The notes beneath the pieces were generated by a model. It made no database searches. It saw only the letters and a list, made by a program, of their open reading frames with translations, and was not told the DNA's origin. The position numbers and the translations under genes are program-made. Shown here piece after piece: positions 1 to 5,473 of a stretch of 7,240 nt of DNA. Within the stretch, counting starts at the first letter, position 1. Every line of letters begins with the position of its first letter. The DNA is from JBGVSA01 sp047605765 (GTDB lineage Bacteria > Pseudomonadota > Gammaproteobacteria > Burkholderiales > Rhodocyclaceae), in contig JASGFB010000160.1 in the NCBI GenBank assembly GCA_047605765.1, forward strand, positions 1 to 7,240, read 5' to 3'.

Positions 1-316
1 GGCAGCGGCCGGGCAGACCCGCCTGCGCGTGGCCGACGTCGAGCTGGATCTGCTGCGCCGCATCGCCACGCGGGCCGGCCGGCGCATTGAACTGAAGCCG
101 AAGGAATTCATGCTGCTGGAGTACTTCATGCGCCATGCCGACCAGATCGTCACCCGCACGATGCTGCTCGAAGGGGTGTGGGACTATCACTTCGACCCCG
201 CCACCAACGTCATCGACGTGCACATCTCCAACCTGCGCGCCAAGCTCGATGCGCCCGGCGCGGCCGCCCTGATCCACACCGTGCGCGGCGCCGGCTACCG
301 TTTCGGCGCCGCCTAG
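1..316 (+). CDS. OmpR/PhoB-family response regulator, C-terminal DNA-binding half (5' truncated)
   Basis: The frame is open from base 2 to the TAG at 314-316, giving 104 visible residues; the receiver domain lies outside the window. What remains is a winged-helix trans_reg_C domain. It contains 'ELKPKEFMLLEYF' (the beta-sheet to helix 1 region of this family), 'VTRTMLLEGVWDY', the recognition-helix segment 'NVIDVHISNLRAKLD', and the wing signature 'IHTVRGAGYRF' next to the C-terminus. Members bind direct-repeat operators after phosphorylation of a receiver aspartate. The histidine kinase starts nine bases after the stop, in the same frame, so the two almost certainly form a cognate pair made from one transcript. 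A GTG at 29 could be taken as a start, but homology clearly continues upstream of it, so it is internal. The target genes cannot be told from this fragment. Confidence 0.93.
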   Translation, partial: AAAGQTRLRVADVELDLLRRIATRAGRRIELKPKEFMLLEYFMRHADQIVTRTMLLEGVWDYHFDPATNVIDVHISNLRAKLDAPGAAALIHTVRGAGYRFGAA

Positions 317-325
317 GCCCCGGCC

Positions 326-1705
326 ATGCGCCTGTTCCCGCGCAGCCCGTTCTTCCGCTTCGCGGCGGCGCTGCCGCTGTGCATCGCGGTCATCCTGGCG
401 CTGCTCTTCGTGCCGATCTACCAGGAGGCACGCGACGACATCCGCAAGCAGGTCAACAGCGCCATCCATCAGGAAATCGTCGCGCTGGAAGAAGAATTCC
501 ACGACGGCGGCATGCCGGCACTGGTCGATGTCATCGAGCGCCGCGTGGCGGCACCGGTGGATGAAGACGCGGTGTATTACCTGGCCGATGCCAAGGGCGT
601 GCGCATCACCGGCAATATCGACGCCTGGCCGGACAGCGTGCAGCCGACCGACGACACCGAGTTCGTCGCCCGCGAAACCGACGGCCATACCCTGACCGGC
701 CACGTCTTCGTGCTGTATGACGGCATCCGCCTGCTGGTGGCGCGACGCTCACCGCTGGCTGCATTCCGCACCCACATCCTGCAGCAGCTGGCCATCGCCG
801 GCGGCGTGGTCACGCTGCTGTCGGCGCTGATCGCGTGGTATTTCGCCGGCCGCGTCAGGCGCCGCCTGACACGCCTGGCCGACGGCGCCGACCGCGTGCA
901 GCAAGGTGAGTTGTCGCACCGCCTGCCGCTGTCGACGCGCGGTGACGAAGTCGACGAACTGGCGGCGCGCTTCAATGCCGCTTTCGAGCGCATCGAGCAA
1001 TTGATGGACGCTGCGCGCGACGTCTCCTCGGCCATCGCGCACGACATGCGGCGGCCGCTCACGCGCCTGCGCAACGAGATCGAACAACTGCGCGACGCCC
1101 CGGCCAGCCCGCCAGCACCCGATGCCCAGCGCGAACGGCTCGACGGCCTGCTGGCCCAGACCGATGCCGTGCTGCGCACCTTCACCGCGCTGCTGCGGCT
1201 GGCGCGCCTGGAGTCGGGTTCGTTCGCCAGCGAACGGCGTCCGGTGGATATCGCCGACGTGGTCAGTGACGTGGTGGATCTGTTCGAGCCGGTAGCCGAA
1301 GCACAGGGCCGGGCATTACGCTGGGCCGGGCAGGCCAACCCCCTCCTCGGTGATCGCGATCTGCTGTTCCAGGCGCTCACCAATCTGGTGGAGAACGCCT
1401 TGCGCTACGGCGCCGGCGATATCGACGTCACCCTGTCGCCCGGCGTCGACGCCAATGTCGTCAGCGTGCGCGACCACGGCACGGGTGTGCCGGCCTCGGC
1501 GCTGCCGCGCCTGTTCGAGCGTTTCTATCGCGTCGATGCCAGCCGCAACGACGCCCACAGCACCGGCGTCGGACTCACCCTGGTGCAGGCCATCGCGCGT
1601 TTTCATGGGGGCGAGGCCACGGCACGCAACGCCGTGCCGGGCCTCGTGGTGACGCTGACGCTACCGATCGCGCCGCAGTTATTGCAGGCGCGGCAGATCG
1701 AATAG
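326..1705 (+). CDS. Membrane sensor histidine kinase (HAMP-HisKA-HATPase)
   Basis: This 459-residue protein is an inner-membrane sensor kinase that should autophosphorylate on histidine and pass the phosphate to the regulator encoded just upstream. Visible layout: TM1 about residues 11-32, a periplasmic sensor region about 33-148, TM2 about 152-174, HAMP linker about 172-226, HisKA with phosphoacceptor H239 ('AIAHDMRRPLTRLR'), N-box 'LTNLVENALRY' (351-361), G1 box 'DHGTGVP' (383-389), F-box 'LFERFYRVD' (396-404) and G2 box 'STGVGLTLV' (412-420). All ATP-binding boxes are present, so it looks active. The ATG at 326 is the first possible start after the regulator's in-frame stop. No Shine-Dalgarno is evident, so translation is probably coupled. 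Oddities: the residue four after H239 is Arg rather than the usual Thr/Asn, and the last 27 bp overlap the convergent pirin gene. The sensor region shows no recognisable ligand motif, so the signal is unknown. Confidence 0.95.
   Translation: MRLFPRSPFFRFAAALPLCIAVILALLFVPIYQEARDDIRKQVNSAIHQEIVALEEEFHDGGMPALVDVIERRVAAPVDEDAVYYLADAKGVRITGNIDAWPDSVQPTDDTEFVARETDGHTLTGHVFVLYDGIRLLVARRSPLAAFRTHILQQLAIAGGVVTLLSALIAWYFAGRVRRRLTRLADGADRVQQGELSHRLPLSTRGDEVDELAARFNAAFERIEQLMDAARDVSSAIAHDMRRPLTRLRNEIEQLRDAPASPPAPDAQRERLDGLLAQTDAVLRTFTALLRLARLESGSFASERRPVDIADVVSDVVDLFEPVAEAQGRALRWAGQANPLLGDRDLLFQALTNLVENALRYGAGDIDVTLSPGVDANVVSVRDHGTGVPASALPRLFERFYRVDASRNDAHSTGVGLTLVQAIARFHGGEATARNAVPGLVVTLTLPIAPQLLQARQIE
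1613..1645. other. Strong inverted repeat inside the kinase 3' end, downstream of pirin
   Basis: The left arm GAGGCC-A-CGGCACG (1613-1626) pairs with CGTGCCGGGCCTC (1633-1645). This gives 13 base pairs with one bulged A around a 6-nt loop (1627-1632). It lies within the kinase coding region and 33 bases beyond the pirin stop on the minus strand. No run of T follows on either strand, so it is not a standard intrinsic terminator. It could still slow or stop convergent transcription or protect a 3' end. It may also be a chance product of GC-rich coding sequence. Confidence 0.4.
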
Positions 1706-2392
1706 CAGCACTTCGCCGCCGCCGGCCACACCGGTGAGCGTGAGGGCGCTTTCATCGATCAGCTTGAGGGCGTCGCCGGCCTTGTAGGTCTGGCCTTTGA
1801 TCTCGACCATGCCGCGCGCCACGTGCACATAACCCAGGCGCTGCGGGGCAAAGCTGTAGGCGACGGCGTCGCCTTCGTGCACCAGGCTGGCGAAGATGCG
1901 GGCGTCCTGCTGGATGTGCACGCTGCCTTCGGCGCCGTCCGGCGAGGCAATCAGGCGCAGGCGGCCGGCCTTGTCGGCGTCGGCGAAATGGATCTGCTCA
2001 TAACCGGGCGAGATGCCGACGCGGTCCGGCATGATCCAGATCTGCAGGAAGTGCACCAAGGCGTCGGCCGAGTGATTGAACTCGCTGTGCACCACGCCCG
2101 TGCCGGCACTCATGCGCTGCACGTCGCCCGGCGCGATGGCCGTGCCATTGCCCATGCTGTCCTTGTGCGCAAGCTGGCCTTCGAGCACGTAGCTGATGAT
2201 TTCCATGTCGCGATGGCCGTGCGAGCCGAATCCCATGCCGGGCTGCACGCGATCTTCGTTGATCACGCGCAGCGGGCCCCAGCCCATGTGCTCGGGATCG
2301 TGGTAATCGGCAAAGGAAAACGAGTGGTAGCTGTCGAGCCAGCCATGCTGGGCGTGGCCACGTTCATCGCTGAAGCGGGGAATGATCATCAT
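1679..2392 (-). CDS. Pirin family protein (YhhW-like, bicupin)
   Basis: The product is a 237-residue bicupin close in length and sequence to E. coli YhhW, a pirin with quercetin 2,3-dioxygenase activity in vitro. The N-terminal cupin has 'ERGHAQHGWLDSYHSFSFADY' near residues 10-30, then 'GFGSHGHRDMEIISYVLEG' and 'MSAGTGVVHSEFN'. By family alignment the metal ligands are H58, H60, H102 and E104, all present, so a metal-binding cytosolic protein is expected. The C-terminal cupin ends in 'EVLLFDLPRLQ'. I chose the ATG at 2392 because GGAGAG (2399-2394) sits just upstream and YhhW begins at the matching place; a longer frame reaches 2446 but adds a basic, non-conserved leader. The next codon is also ATG, so the exact start is uncertain by one residue. 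The gene is 78 bp downstream of the hydratase gene. Its real substrate is not evident; pirins have also been described as redox sensors or regulators. Confidence 0.93.
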   Translation of the reverse strand: MMIIPRFSDERGHAQHGWLDSYHSFSFADYHDPEHMGWGPLRVINEDRVQPGMGFGSHGHRDMEIISYVLEGQLAHKDSMGNGTAIAPGDVQRMSAGTGVVHSEFNHSADALVHFLQIWIMPDRVGISPGYEQIHFADADKAGRLRLIASPDGAEGSVHIQQDARIFASLVHEGDAVAYSFAPQRLGYVHVARGMVEIKGQTYKAGDALKLIDESALTLTGVAGGGEVLLFDLPRLQ

Positions 2393-2393
2393 G

Positions 2394-2399
2394 CTCTCC
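2394..2399 (-). promoter_or_regulatory. Ribosome binding site of the pirin gene
   Basis: GGAGAG on the minus strand lies one base before the ATG at 2392, with its GGAG core four bases from that codon and seven from the following ATG. It supports the inner start over the upstream in-frame ATG at 2446. Confidence 0.6.
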
Positions 2400-2424
2400 G
2401 GGGGTTTTTGTCGGGTTCTGGTTG

Positions 2425-2460
2425 GACGCGCCGCCCGCAATGACACCCGTGCGGCGCGTC
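2425..2460. other. Perfect 10-bp inverted repeat between hydratase and pirin genes
   Basis: GACGCGCCGC (2425-2434) and GCGGCGCGTC (2451-2460) are exact reverse complements separated by 16 bases. They occupy almost half of the 78-bp gap after the hydratase stop at 2471. On the minus strand the hairpin is followed by CAACCAGAACC rather than a T-run, so a standard Rho-independent terminator is unlikely. It may be a processing or stability hairpin between two genes of one transcript, or a protein-binding site. No clear promoter for pirin is visible. Confidence 0.45.
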
Positions 2461-2470
2461 GCCCGATCGA

Positions 2471-3238
2471 TCACGCGCGTGGAGCGATCGTGATGTCGAG
2501 CGCGCCCAGATTACCGTAACGCACCCGTACCGGCACCCCCACCGGGATATCGATCACGCCGGCATATGAACCGGTGATGATGGCCTGCCCGGCCTGCAGT
2601 CCTTCGCCGCGGCTGCGCAGGTATTCGGCCAGCCAGTAGAGGCCCACGCGGGCATGGCGGTTGGGATGGCGGCCGGCGAATTCACGCAGCGGCTCATTGC
2701 CGGCCTGCACGGTCAGCGGAATATCCGCGCGCGCGCGGTCCTTGCCGACGTCCACGCGCGGCCCCAGGAACAGCCCCTGGTTGTTGAGGCCGTCGGCCAT
2801 CATCTCGGCGAACGGACGATCGATGGTGTCGTCGTAGCGGTTGCCCACCAGTTCGAGCGCCATGTGCACGCTGCCGATGGCCTCGTCCACTTCGTCCGGC
2901 GTATACGGTTCGTCGCGCGCCGGCAGATCAAAGCGCAGCACGCAGGCCAGTTCCGGTTCGATGCGCGCGGTGGGGCCGTCTTCCCAGGCCTTGACCGGCG
3001 ACGAGGCATGGATGGTCGAGCCGTGAATCGGCGCGTAGGCCACGCTGTCGGGCAGGGGCAGCACGCACTTCCAGCCGCCGATGCGCTCGCCCAGTTGCGT
3101 GCGCACGGCGCGCTGCAGGATCTCGGCGTCGTCCGCGCTGCGCGGCGCCGCCTCGAGCGGAAATTGATGGACGCGCGCGCCACCACGGCGCGCCTGGGCG
3201 AGCAGGGCCGCTGCGGCCTGCACGTTTTGAGGGTTCAT
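2471..3238 (-). CDS. 2-keto-4-pentenoate hydratase / fumarylacetoacetate hydrolase family protein
   Basis: The 255-residue product belongs to the FAH superfamily and most resembles the MhpD-type hydratases, which add water to 2-hydroxypenta-2,4-dienoates in meta-cleavage pathways of aromatic breakdown. Decarboxylases of the same fold are also possible. Family features visible are 'GGWKCVLP' with K57, the acidic metal-site pair in 'IEPELACVL' (E94, E96), a third likely ligand E129 in 'MALELVGNRY', the 'ADGLNNQGLFLG' segment (148-159), and the C-terminal 'ITGSYAGVIDIPVG' strand-turn. A divalent metal such as Mg is expected; the protein should be cytosolic. The ATG at 3238 has GGAG (3251-3248) nine bases upstream. 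The frame could extend to 3385, but that leader shows no family resemblance. A TTGGCA -35-like box lies at 3357-3352 without a convincing -10. No ring-cleavage dioxygenase or aldolase partner is in the window, so the substrate cannot be named. Confidence 0.85.
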   Translation of the reverse strand: MNPQNVQAAAALLAQARRGGARVHQFPLEAAPRSADDAEILQRAVRTQLGERIGGWKCVLPLPDSVAYAPIHGSTIHASSPVKAWEDGPTARIEPELACVLRFDLPARDEPYTPDEVDEAIGSVHMALELVGNRYDDTIDRPFAEMMADGLNNQGLFLGPRVDVGKDRARADIPLTVQAGNEPLREFAGRHPNRHARVGLYWLAEYLRSRGEGLQAGQAIITGSYAGVIDIPVGVPVRVRYGNLGALDITIAPRA

Positions 3239-3280
3239 GTTCTCTGTCTCCACCAGGAAATGGGGTCCGGCGCCGCAGGT

Positions 3281-3311
3281 GCGCGCTCGCCGAGCCTGTT
3301 CGAGTGCGCGC
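3281..3311. other. Imperfect hairpin upstream of the hydratase gene
   Basis: GCGCGCTCG (3281-3289) can pair with CGAGTGCGCGC (3301-3311), giving nine base pairs with a two-base bulge and an 11-nt loop. It lies 43 bases upstream of the hydratase start and would fall in its 5' untranslated region if transcription starts further upstream. No known riboswitch pattern is recognised. Confidence 0.3.
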
Positions 3312-3386
3312 TTATCAGAAGATTCCTGAATGCTGGCTGTAGGCGTGATTTTGCCAAGAACCTGGCCATCATGCGCTTGGCACATT

Positions 3387-3413
3387 CCCGCACGGACGAA
3401 AGGTCCGGGCGGG
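3387..3413. other. Hairpin in the yfeH-hydratase intergenic region
   Basis: CCCGC-A-CGGAC (3387-3397) and GTCCG-G-GCGGG (3403-3413) are complementary except for one central mismatch, around a 5-nt loop GAAAG (CTTTC on the minus strand). There is no T-run on either side. It lies in the 216-bp gap between the transporter and hydratase genes. It may be a protein-binding site or an RNA structure; its function is unknown. Confidence 0.4.
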
Positions 3414-3435
3414 TGGTGGGGGAGGGAAAGTTGCG

Positions 3436-3453
3436 GCCGCCGCTCGCGGCGGC
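3436..3453 (-). terminator. Possible weak terminator hairpin after the yfeH-like gene
   Basis: Two bases after the minus-strand TGA of the transporter there is a perfect 7-bp GC-only stem (GCCGCCG, 3453-3447; CGGCGGC, 3442-3436) with a CGAG tetraloop. It is followed only by CGCAACTTTCC, so the uridine tract is poor. The position is right for a terminator or a 3'-protecting hairpin, but the missing T-run keeps confidence low. Confidence 0.35.
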
Positions 3454-3454
3454 G

Positions 3455-4444
3455 TCAGACGGCGGCGGCGCGCAGCGCGGCCTGCTTGCGGGCGTAATAG
3501 CGCTGGGCCAGGACGGCGCAGGTCATGAGCTGGATCTGATGGAACAGCATGATCGGCAACACCATCGAGCCGACCAGATGGCTGGCGAACAGCACCTTGG
3601 CGATGGGCACGCCACTGGCGAGGCTCTTCTTCGAGCCGCAGAAGACGATGGTGATTTCATCCTCGCGGTTGAATCCGAGCTTGCGCGCGCCCAGCGTCAT
3701 GATGGTCAGCACCAGAGCCAGCAACACGATGTTGACCACCACCAGACCGCCCAGCGCCGGCAGCGGCGTCTGCTGCCACAGGCCCTGCACCACGGCCTCG
3801 GAGAACGCCGTGTAGACCACCAGCAGGATCGACGTCTGATCGGTGTACTTGATCATGCCCTTGTGGCGATCGACCCAGCTGCCGATCCAGCGGCGCGCGA
3901 TCTGGCCGGCCACGAAAGGCAACAGCAACTGCAGCACGATGTTCCAGATGCTGTCGAGCGACACGGCGCCGGCCCCGGACGATGCCATCAGGGCGCCCAC
4001 CAGCACCGGCGTCAGGAAGATGCCGATCAGATTGGAGGCCGAGGCGCTGCAGATGGCGGCCGGCACGTTGCCTTCGGCCATCGAAGTGAAAGCGATCGAC
4101 GACTGCACCGTGGATGGCAGCGTGCACAAGAACAGCACGCCCAGGTACATCTGCGGGGTGATGACCAGCGTCATCAGCGGCTTGAGCAGCACACCCAGCA
4201 GCGGAAACAGCACGAAGGTGCTGGCCAGCACCACCAGATGCAGTCGCCAGTGCGTGGCGCCTGCCACCACCGCCTCGCGCGACAGCTTGGCGCCGTGGAA
4301 GAAGAACAGCAGCCCGATGGCGATATTGGTGACGACGTCGAAGACCTCCGCGGTCTGCCCCTGACACGGGAAGAAGCTGGCCAGCGCAACGGTCGTGACC
4401 AAGGCCAGCGTGAAGTTATCGGGCAGAAAACGGGGGCGGGCCAT
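3455..4444 (-). CDS. yfeH: YfeH-like bile acid:sodium symporter (SBF-like) family transporter
   Basis: The 329-residue protein is a polytopic inner-membrane protein that aligns by eye with E. coli YfeH along its length. Shared segments include 'FTLALVTTVALASFFP' (11-26), 'IGLLFFFHGAKLSREA' (43-58), 'HWRLHLVVLASTFVLFP' (65-81), the conserved core 'LPSTVQSSIAFTSMAEGN' (109-126), 'CSASASNLIGIFLTPVLVG' (132-150), 'TDQTSILLVVYTAFSEAVV' (201-219) and 'DEITIVFCGSKKSLASGVP' (262-280). About nine or ten membrane helices are expected. The wider family couples sodium to uptake of organic anions such as bile acids, but the substrate of YfeH proteins is not established. I start at the ATG at 4444, which matches the YfeH N-terminus. 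An in-frame ATG at 4480 would add 12 unconserved residues. Neither has a good Shine-Dalgarno. The divergent lysR gene and the operator between them make regulation by that LysR protein likely. Confidence 0.9.
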   Translation of the reverse strand: MARPRFLPDNFTLALVTTVALASFFPCQGQTAEVFDVVTNIAIGLLFFFHGAKLSREAVVAGATHWRLHLVVLASTFVLFPLLGVLLKPLMTLVITPQMYLGVLFLCTLPSTVQSSIAFTSMAEGNVPAAICSASASNLIGIFLTPVLVGALMASSGAGAVSLDSIWNIVLQLLLPFVAGQIARRWIGSWVDRHKGMIKYTDQTSILLVVYTAFSEAVVQGLWQQTPLPALGGLVVVNIVLLALVLTIMTLGARKLGFNREDEITIVFCGSKKSLASGVPIAKVLFASHLVGSMVLPIMLFHQIQLMTCAVLAQRYYARKQAALRAAAV

Positions 4445-4455
4445 GACAGAAAAAT

Positions 4456-4465
4456 CGCTATAGCG
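4456..4465. promoter_or_regulatory. 10-bp perfect palindrome in the yfeH leader
   Basis: CGCTATAGCG is an exact palindrome 11 bases before the yfeH ATG, flanked by near-symmetric AT and GAT bases. It could be a repressor half-site or small operator. Palindromes of this length also occur by chance. Confidence 0.25.
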
Positions 4466-4470
4466 GATAG

Positions 4471-4493
4471 GACCCGCCATTTAACGGCGGGCC
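4471..4493. promoter_or_regulatory. GC-rich inverted repeat overlapping the proposed yfeH promoter
   Basis: GACCCGCC (4471-4478) and GGCGGGCC (4486-4493) form an 8-bp stem, with one G-U pair in the minus-strand reading, around a 7-nt AT-rich loop that contains the upstream in-frame ATG at 4480. On the plus strand it is followed by TGTTTAAAAT. It may be a regulatory site over the promoter or a hairpin that hides the upper start codon. Confidence 0.3.
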
Positions 4494-4507
4494 TGTTTAA
4501 AATACAA
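4479..4507 (-). promoter_or_regulatory. Candidate promoter of the yfeH-like gene
   Basis: On the minus strand TTGTAT (4507-4502) and TTAAAT (4484-4479) are separated by 17 bases, matching 3/6 and 4/6 of the sigma-70 boxes. The predicted start near 4472 would put the centre of the inverted repeat (4536) at about -64, the usual place for a LysR recognition site at an activated promoter. The boxes are weak, as expected for an activator-dependent promoter, but AT-rich sequence alone could produce them. If this promoter is used, the start at 4444 is the only one transcribed. Confidence 0.35.
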
Positions 4508-4524
4508 ATTCATTTATCGCATTG

Positions 4525-4547
4525 ATTGATGCGTATTGCGCATCAAT
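4525..4547. promoter_or_regulatory. Probable LysR-type operator (perfect inverted repeat, T-N11-A)
   Basis: ATTGATGCG (4525-4533) and CGCATCAAT (4539-4547) are exact reverse complements around a 5-bp spacer TATTG. The inner part has the T-N11-A form (T4530 to A4542) typical of LysR-type regulator sites. It lies in the gap between the divergent lysR and yfeH-like genes, 17 bases before the lysR ATG. That position suits autorepression of lysR and activation of yfeH. It argues against starting lysR at the TTG (4526) or ATG (4529), which would place coding sequence over the site. Confidence 0.7.
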
Positions 4548-4564
4548 TGTTCTGTCGGCCACGC

Positions 4565-5473
4565 ATGAGCCTCAACGTTTCGCTGCGCCAGTTGCGCGTC
4601 TTTCTCGCCGTCGCCCAGCAGCGCAGCTTCAGCCGCGCGGGTGACGCCATCGGCCTGACCCAGTCGGCCGTCAGCCGTGCCGTGCGCGAACTGGAACAGG
4701 AACTGGGCGTGACCCTGCTCGATCGCACCACGCGGGAGGTCGTCCTGACCGCCGAAGGGCGCGTGCTGGCGGGCGACGTCGGCCGCCTGATCGATGAACT
4801 GGAAACCACCCTGCTGGCGACCCGCACGCGCGGCGAACAGGGCAGCGGGCGGGTTCACGTCGCCTGCGCGCCGACGCTGTCGGCCAGCCTCATGCCCAGC
4901 GTGCTGGCCCAGGCGGCGGCGCGCTACCCGCAGATCGAACTGGTGATGCACGATCTGGTGCAGCGGCTGGTACTGGAAAGCGCACGCGCCGGCGAGGTCG
5001 ACTTCGCCGTCATCGTCGACCCGATCTCCACGCCCGACCTGGCGCTGGAGGCGATCATGACCGACCCCTTCTACCTGGTCTGCCCGGCCGACCACCGCCT
5101 GGCGGCGCAGCGCGCGGTGCGCTGGCGCGATCTGGCCGGCGAAGCGCTGGTGCTGCTCGATTACAGTTCGGGCAGCCGCCCCCTGATCGATCGCGCGCTG
5201 GCCGAGCATGCCGTGGCCTGCCGCGTCGCGCAGGAAGTCGGCCACTCCACCACCGTGTTCCGCCTCCTCGAAGCGGGCATCGGCGTGAGCATCCAGCCGG
5301 GCCTGTCGATGCCGCTGCCGAGCCCCCGGCTGGTAGCCCGGCCGCTGCTGCCCGGCGTGACGCGTTCGATCATGCTGGCGCGGCGTCAGCACCGTTCGCT
5401 GTCGCCCGCCGCCGAGGTCATCTGGGCCCTGATCCGCACCACGGCGGCGACGCTGCACACGGCTACAGACTGA
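4565..5473 (+). CDS. LysR-family transcriptional regulator
   Basis: The 302-residue protein has the standard LysR length and layout. An N-terminal winged helix-turn-helix covers about residues 5-64: 'LRQLRVFLAVAQQRSFSRAGD', 'LTQSAVSRAVRELEQELG' (31-48) and 'LLDRTTREVVLTAEG' (51-65). A linker helix follows to about residue 90, then a periplasmic-binding-protein-like effector domain of about 95-295 with 'GRVHVACAPTLSASLMPSVL', 'GEVDFAVIVDP' (143-153) and 'FYLVCPADHRLA' (169-180). It should act in the cytoplasm as a tetramer responding to a small molecule. The start at 4565 fits the family N-terminus; no strong Shine-Dalgarno is seen. It is transcribed away from the yfeH-like gene with a palindromic operator between them, so that gene is the most likely target. 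The 3' end overlaps the convergent DJ-1 gene by 11 bp. The effector is unknown. Confidence 0.95.
   Translation: MSLNVSLRQLRVFLAVAQQRSFSRAGDAIGLTQSAVSRAVRELEQELGVTLLDRTTREVVLTAEGRVLAGDVGRLIDELETTLLATRTRGEQGSGRVHVACAPTLSASLMPSVLAQAAARYPQIELVMHDLVQRLVLESARAGEVDFAVIVDPISTPDLALEAIMTDPFYLVCPADHRLAAQRAVRWRDLAGEALVLLDYSSGSRPLIDRALAEHAVACRVAQEVGHSTTVFRLLEAGIGVSIQPGLSMPLPSPRLVARPLLPGVTRSIMLARRQHRSLSPAAEVIWALIRTTAATLHTATD

Noticed and set aside
577..1383. Minus-strand open frame of 268 codons inside the histidine kinase
   Set aside because: It is Ser/Arg-rich and motif-free, and is antisense to conserved kinase domains.
1823..2443. Plus-strand open frame of 206 codons opposite pirin
   Set aside because: It is the antisense shadow of a conserved bicupin gene, with no family match or ribosome binding site noted.
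2458..2469. 12-base match GTCGCCCGATCG, repeated in inverse orientation at 6091-6102 in another 78-bp gap
   Set aside because: Two copies of a GC-rich 12-mer with no further shared flanks or symmetry are compatible with chance; not enough to call a repeat family or regulon site.
2654..4525. Plus-strand open frame of 623 codons opposite the hydratase and yfeH-like genes
   Set aside because: Its product is low in hydrophobic variety and rich in His, Gln, Arg and Asp, typical of the antisense of GC-rich genes. It spans two well-supported genes and their gap and resembles no family.
5463..5473. 11-bp tail-to-tail overlap of lysR and the DJ-1 gene
   Set aside because: Short convergent overlaps are common in compact genomes; both reading frames are intact and no special structure is seen there.
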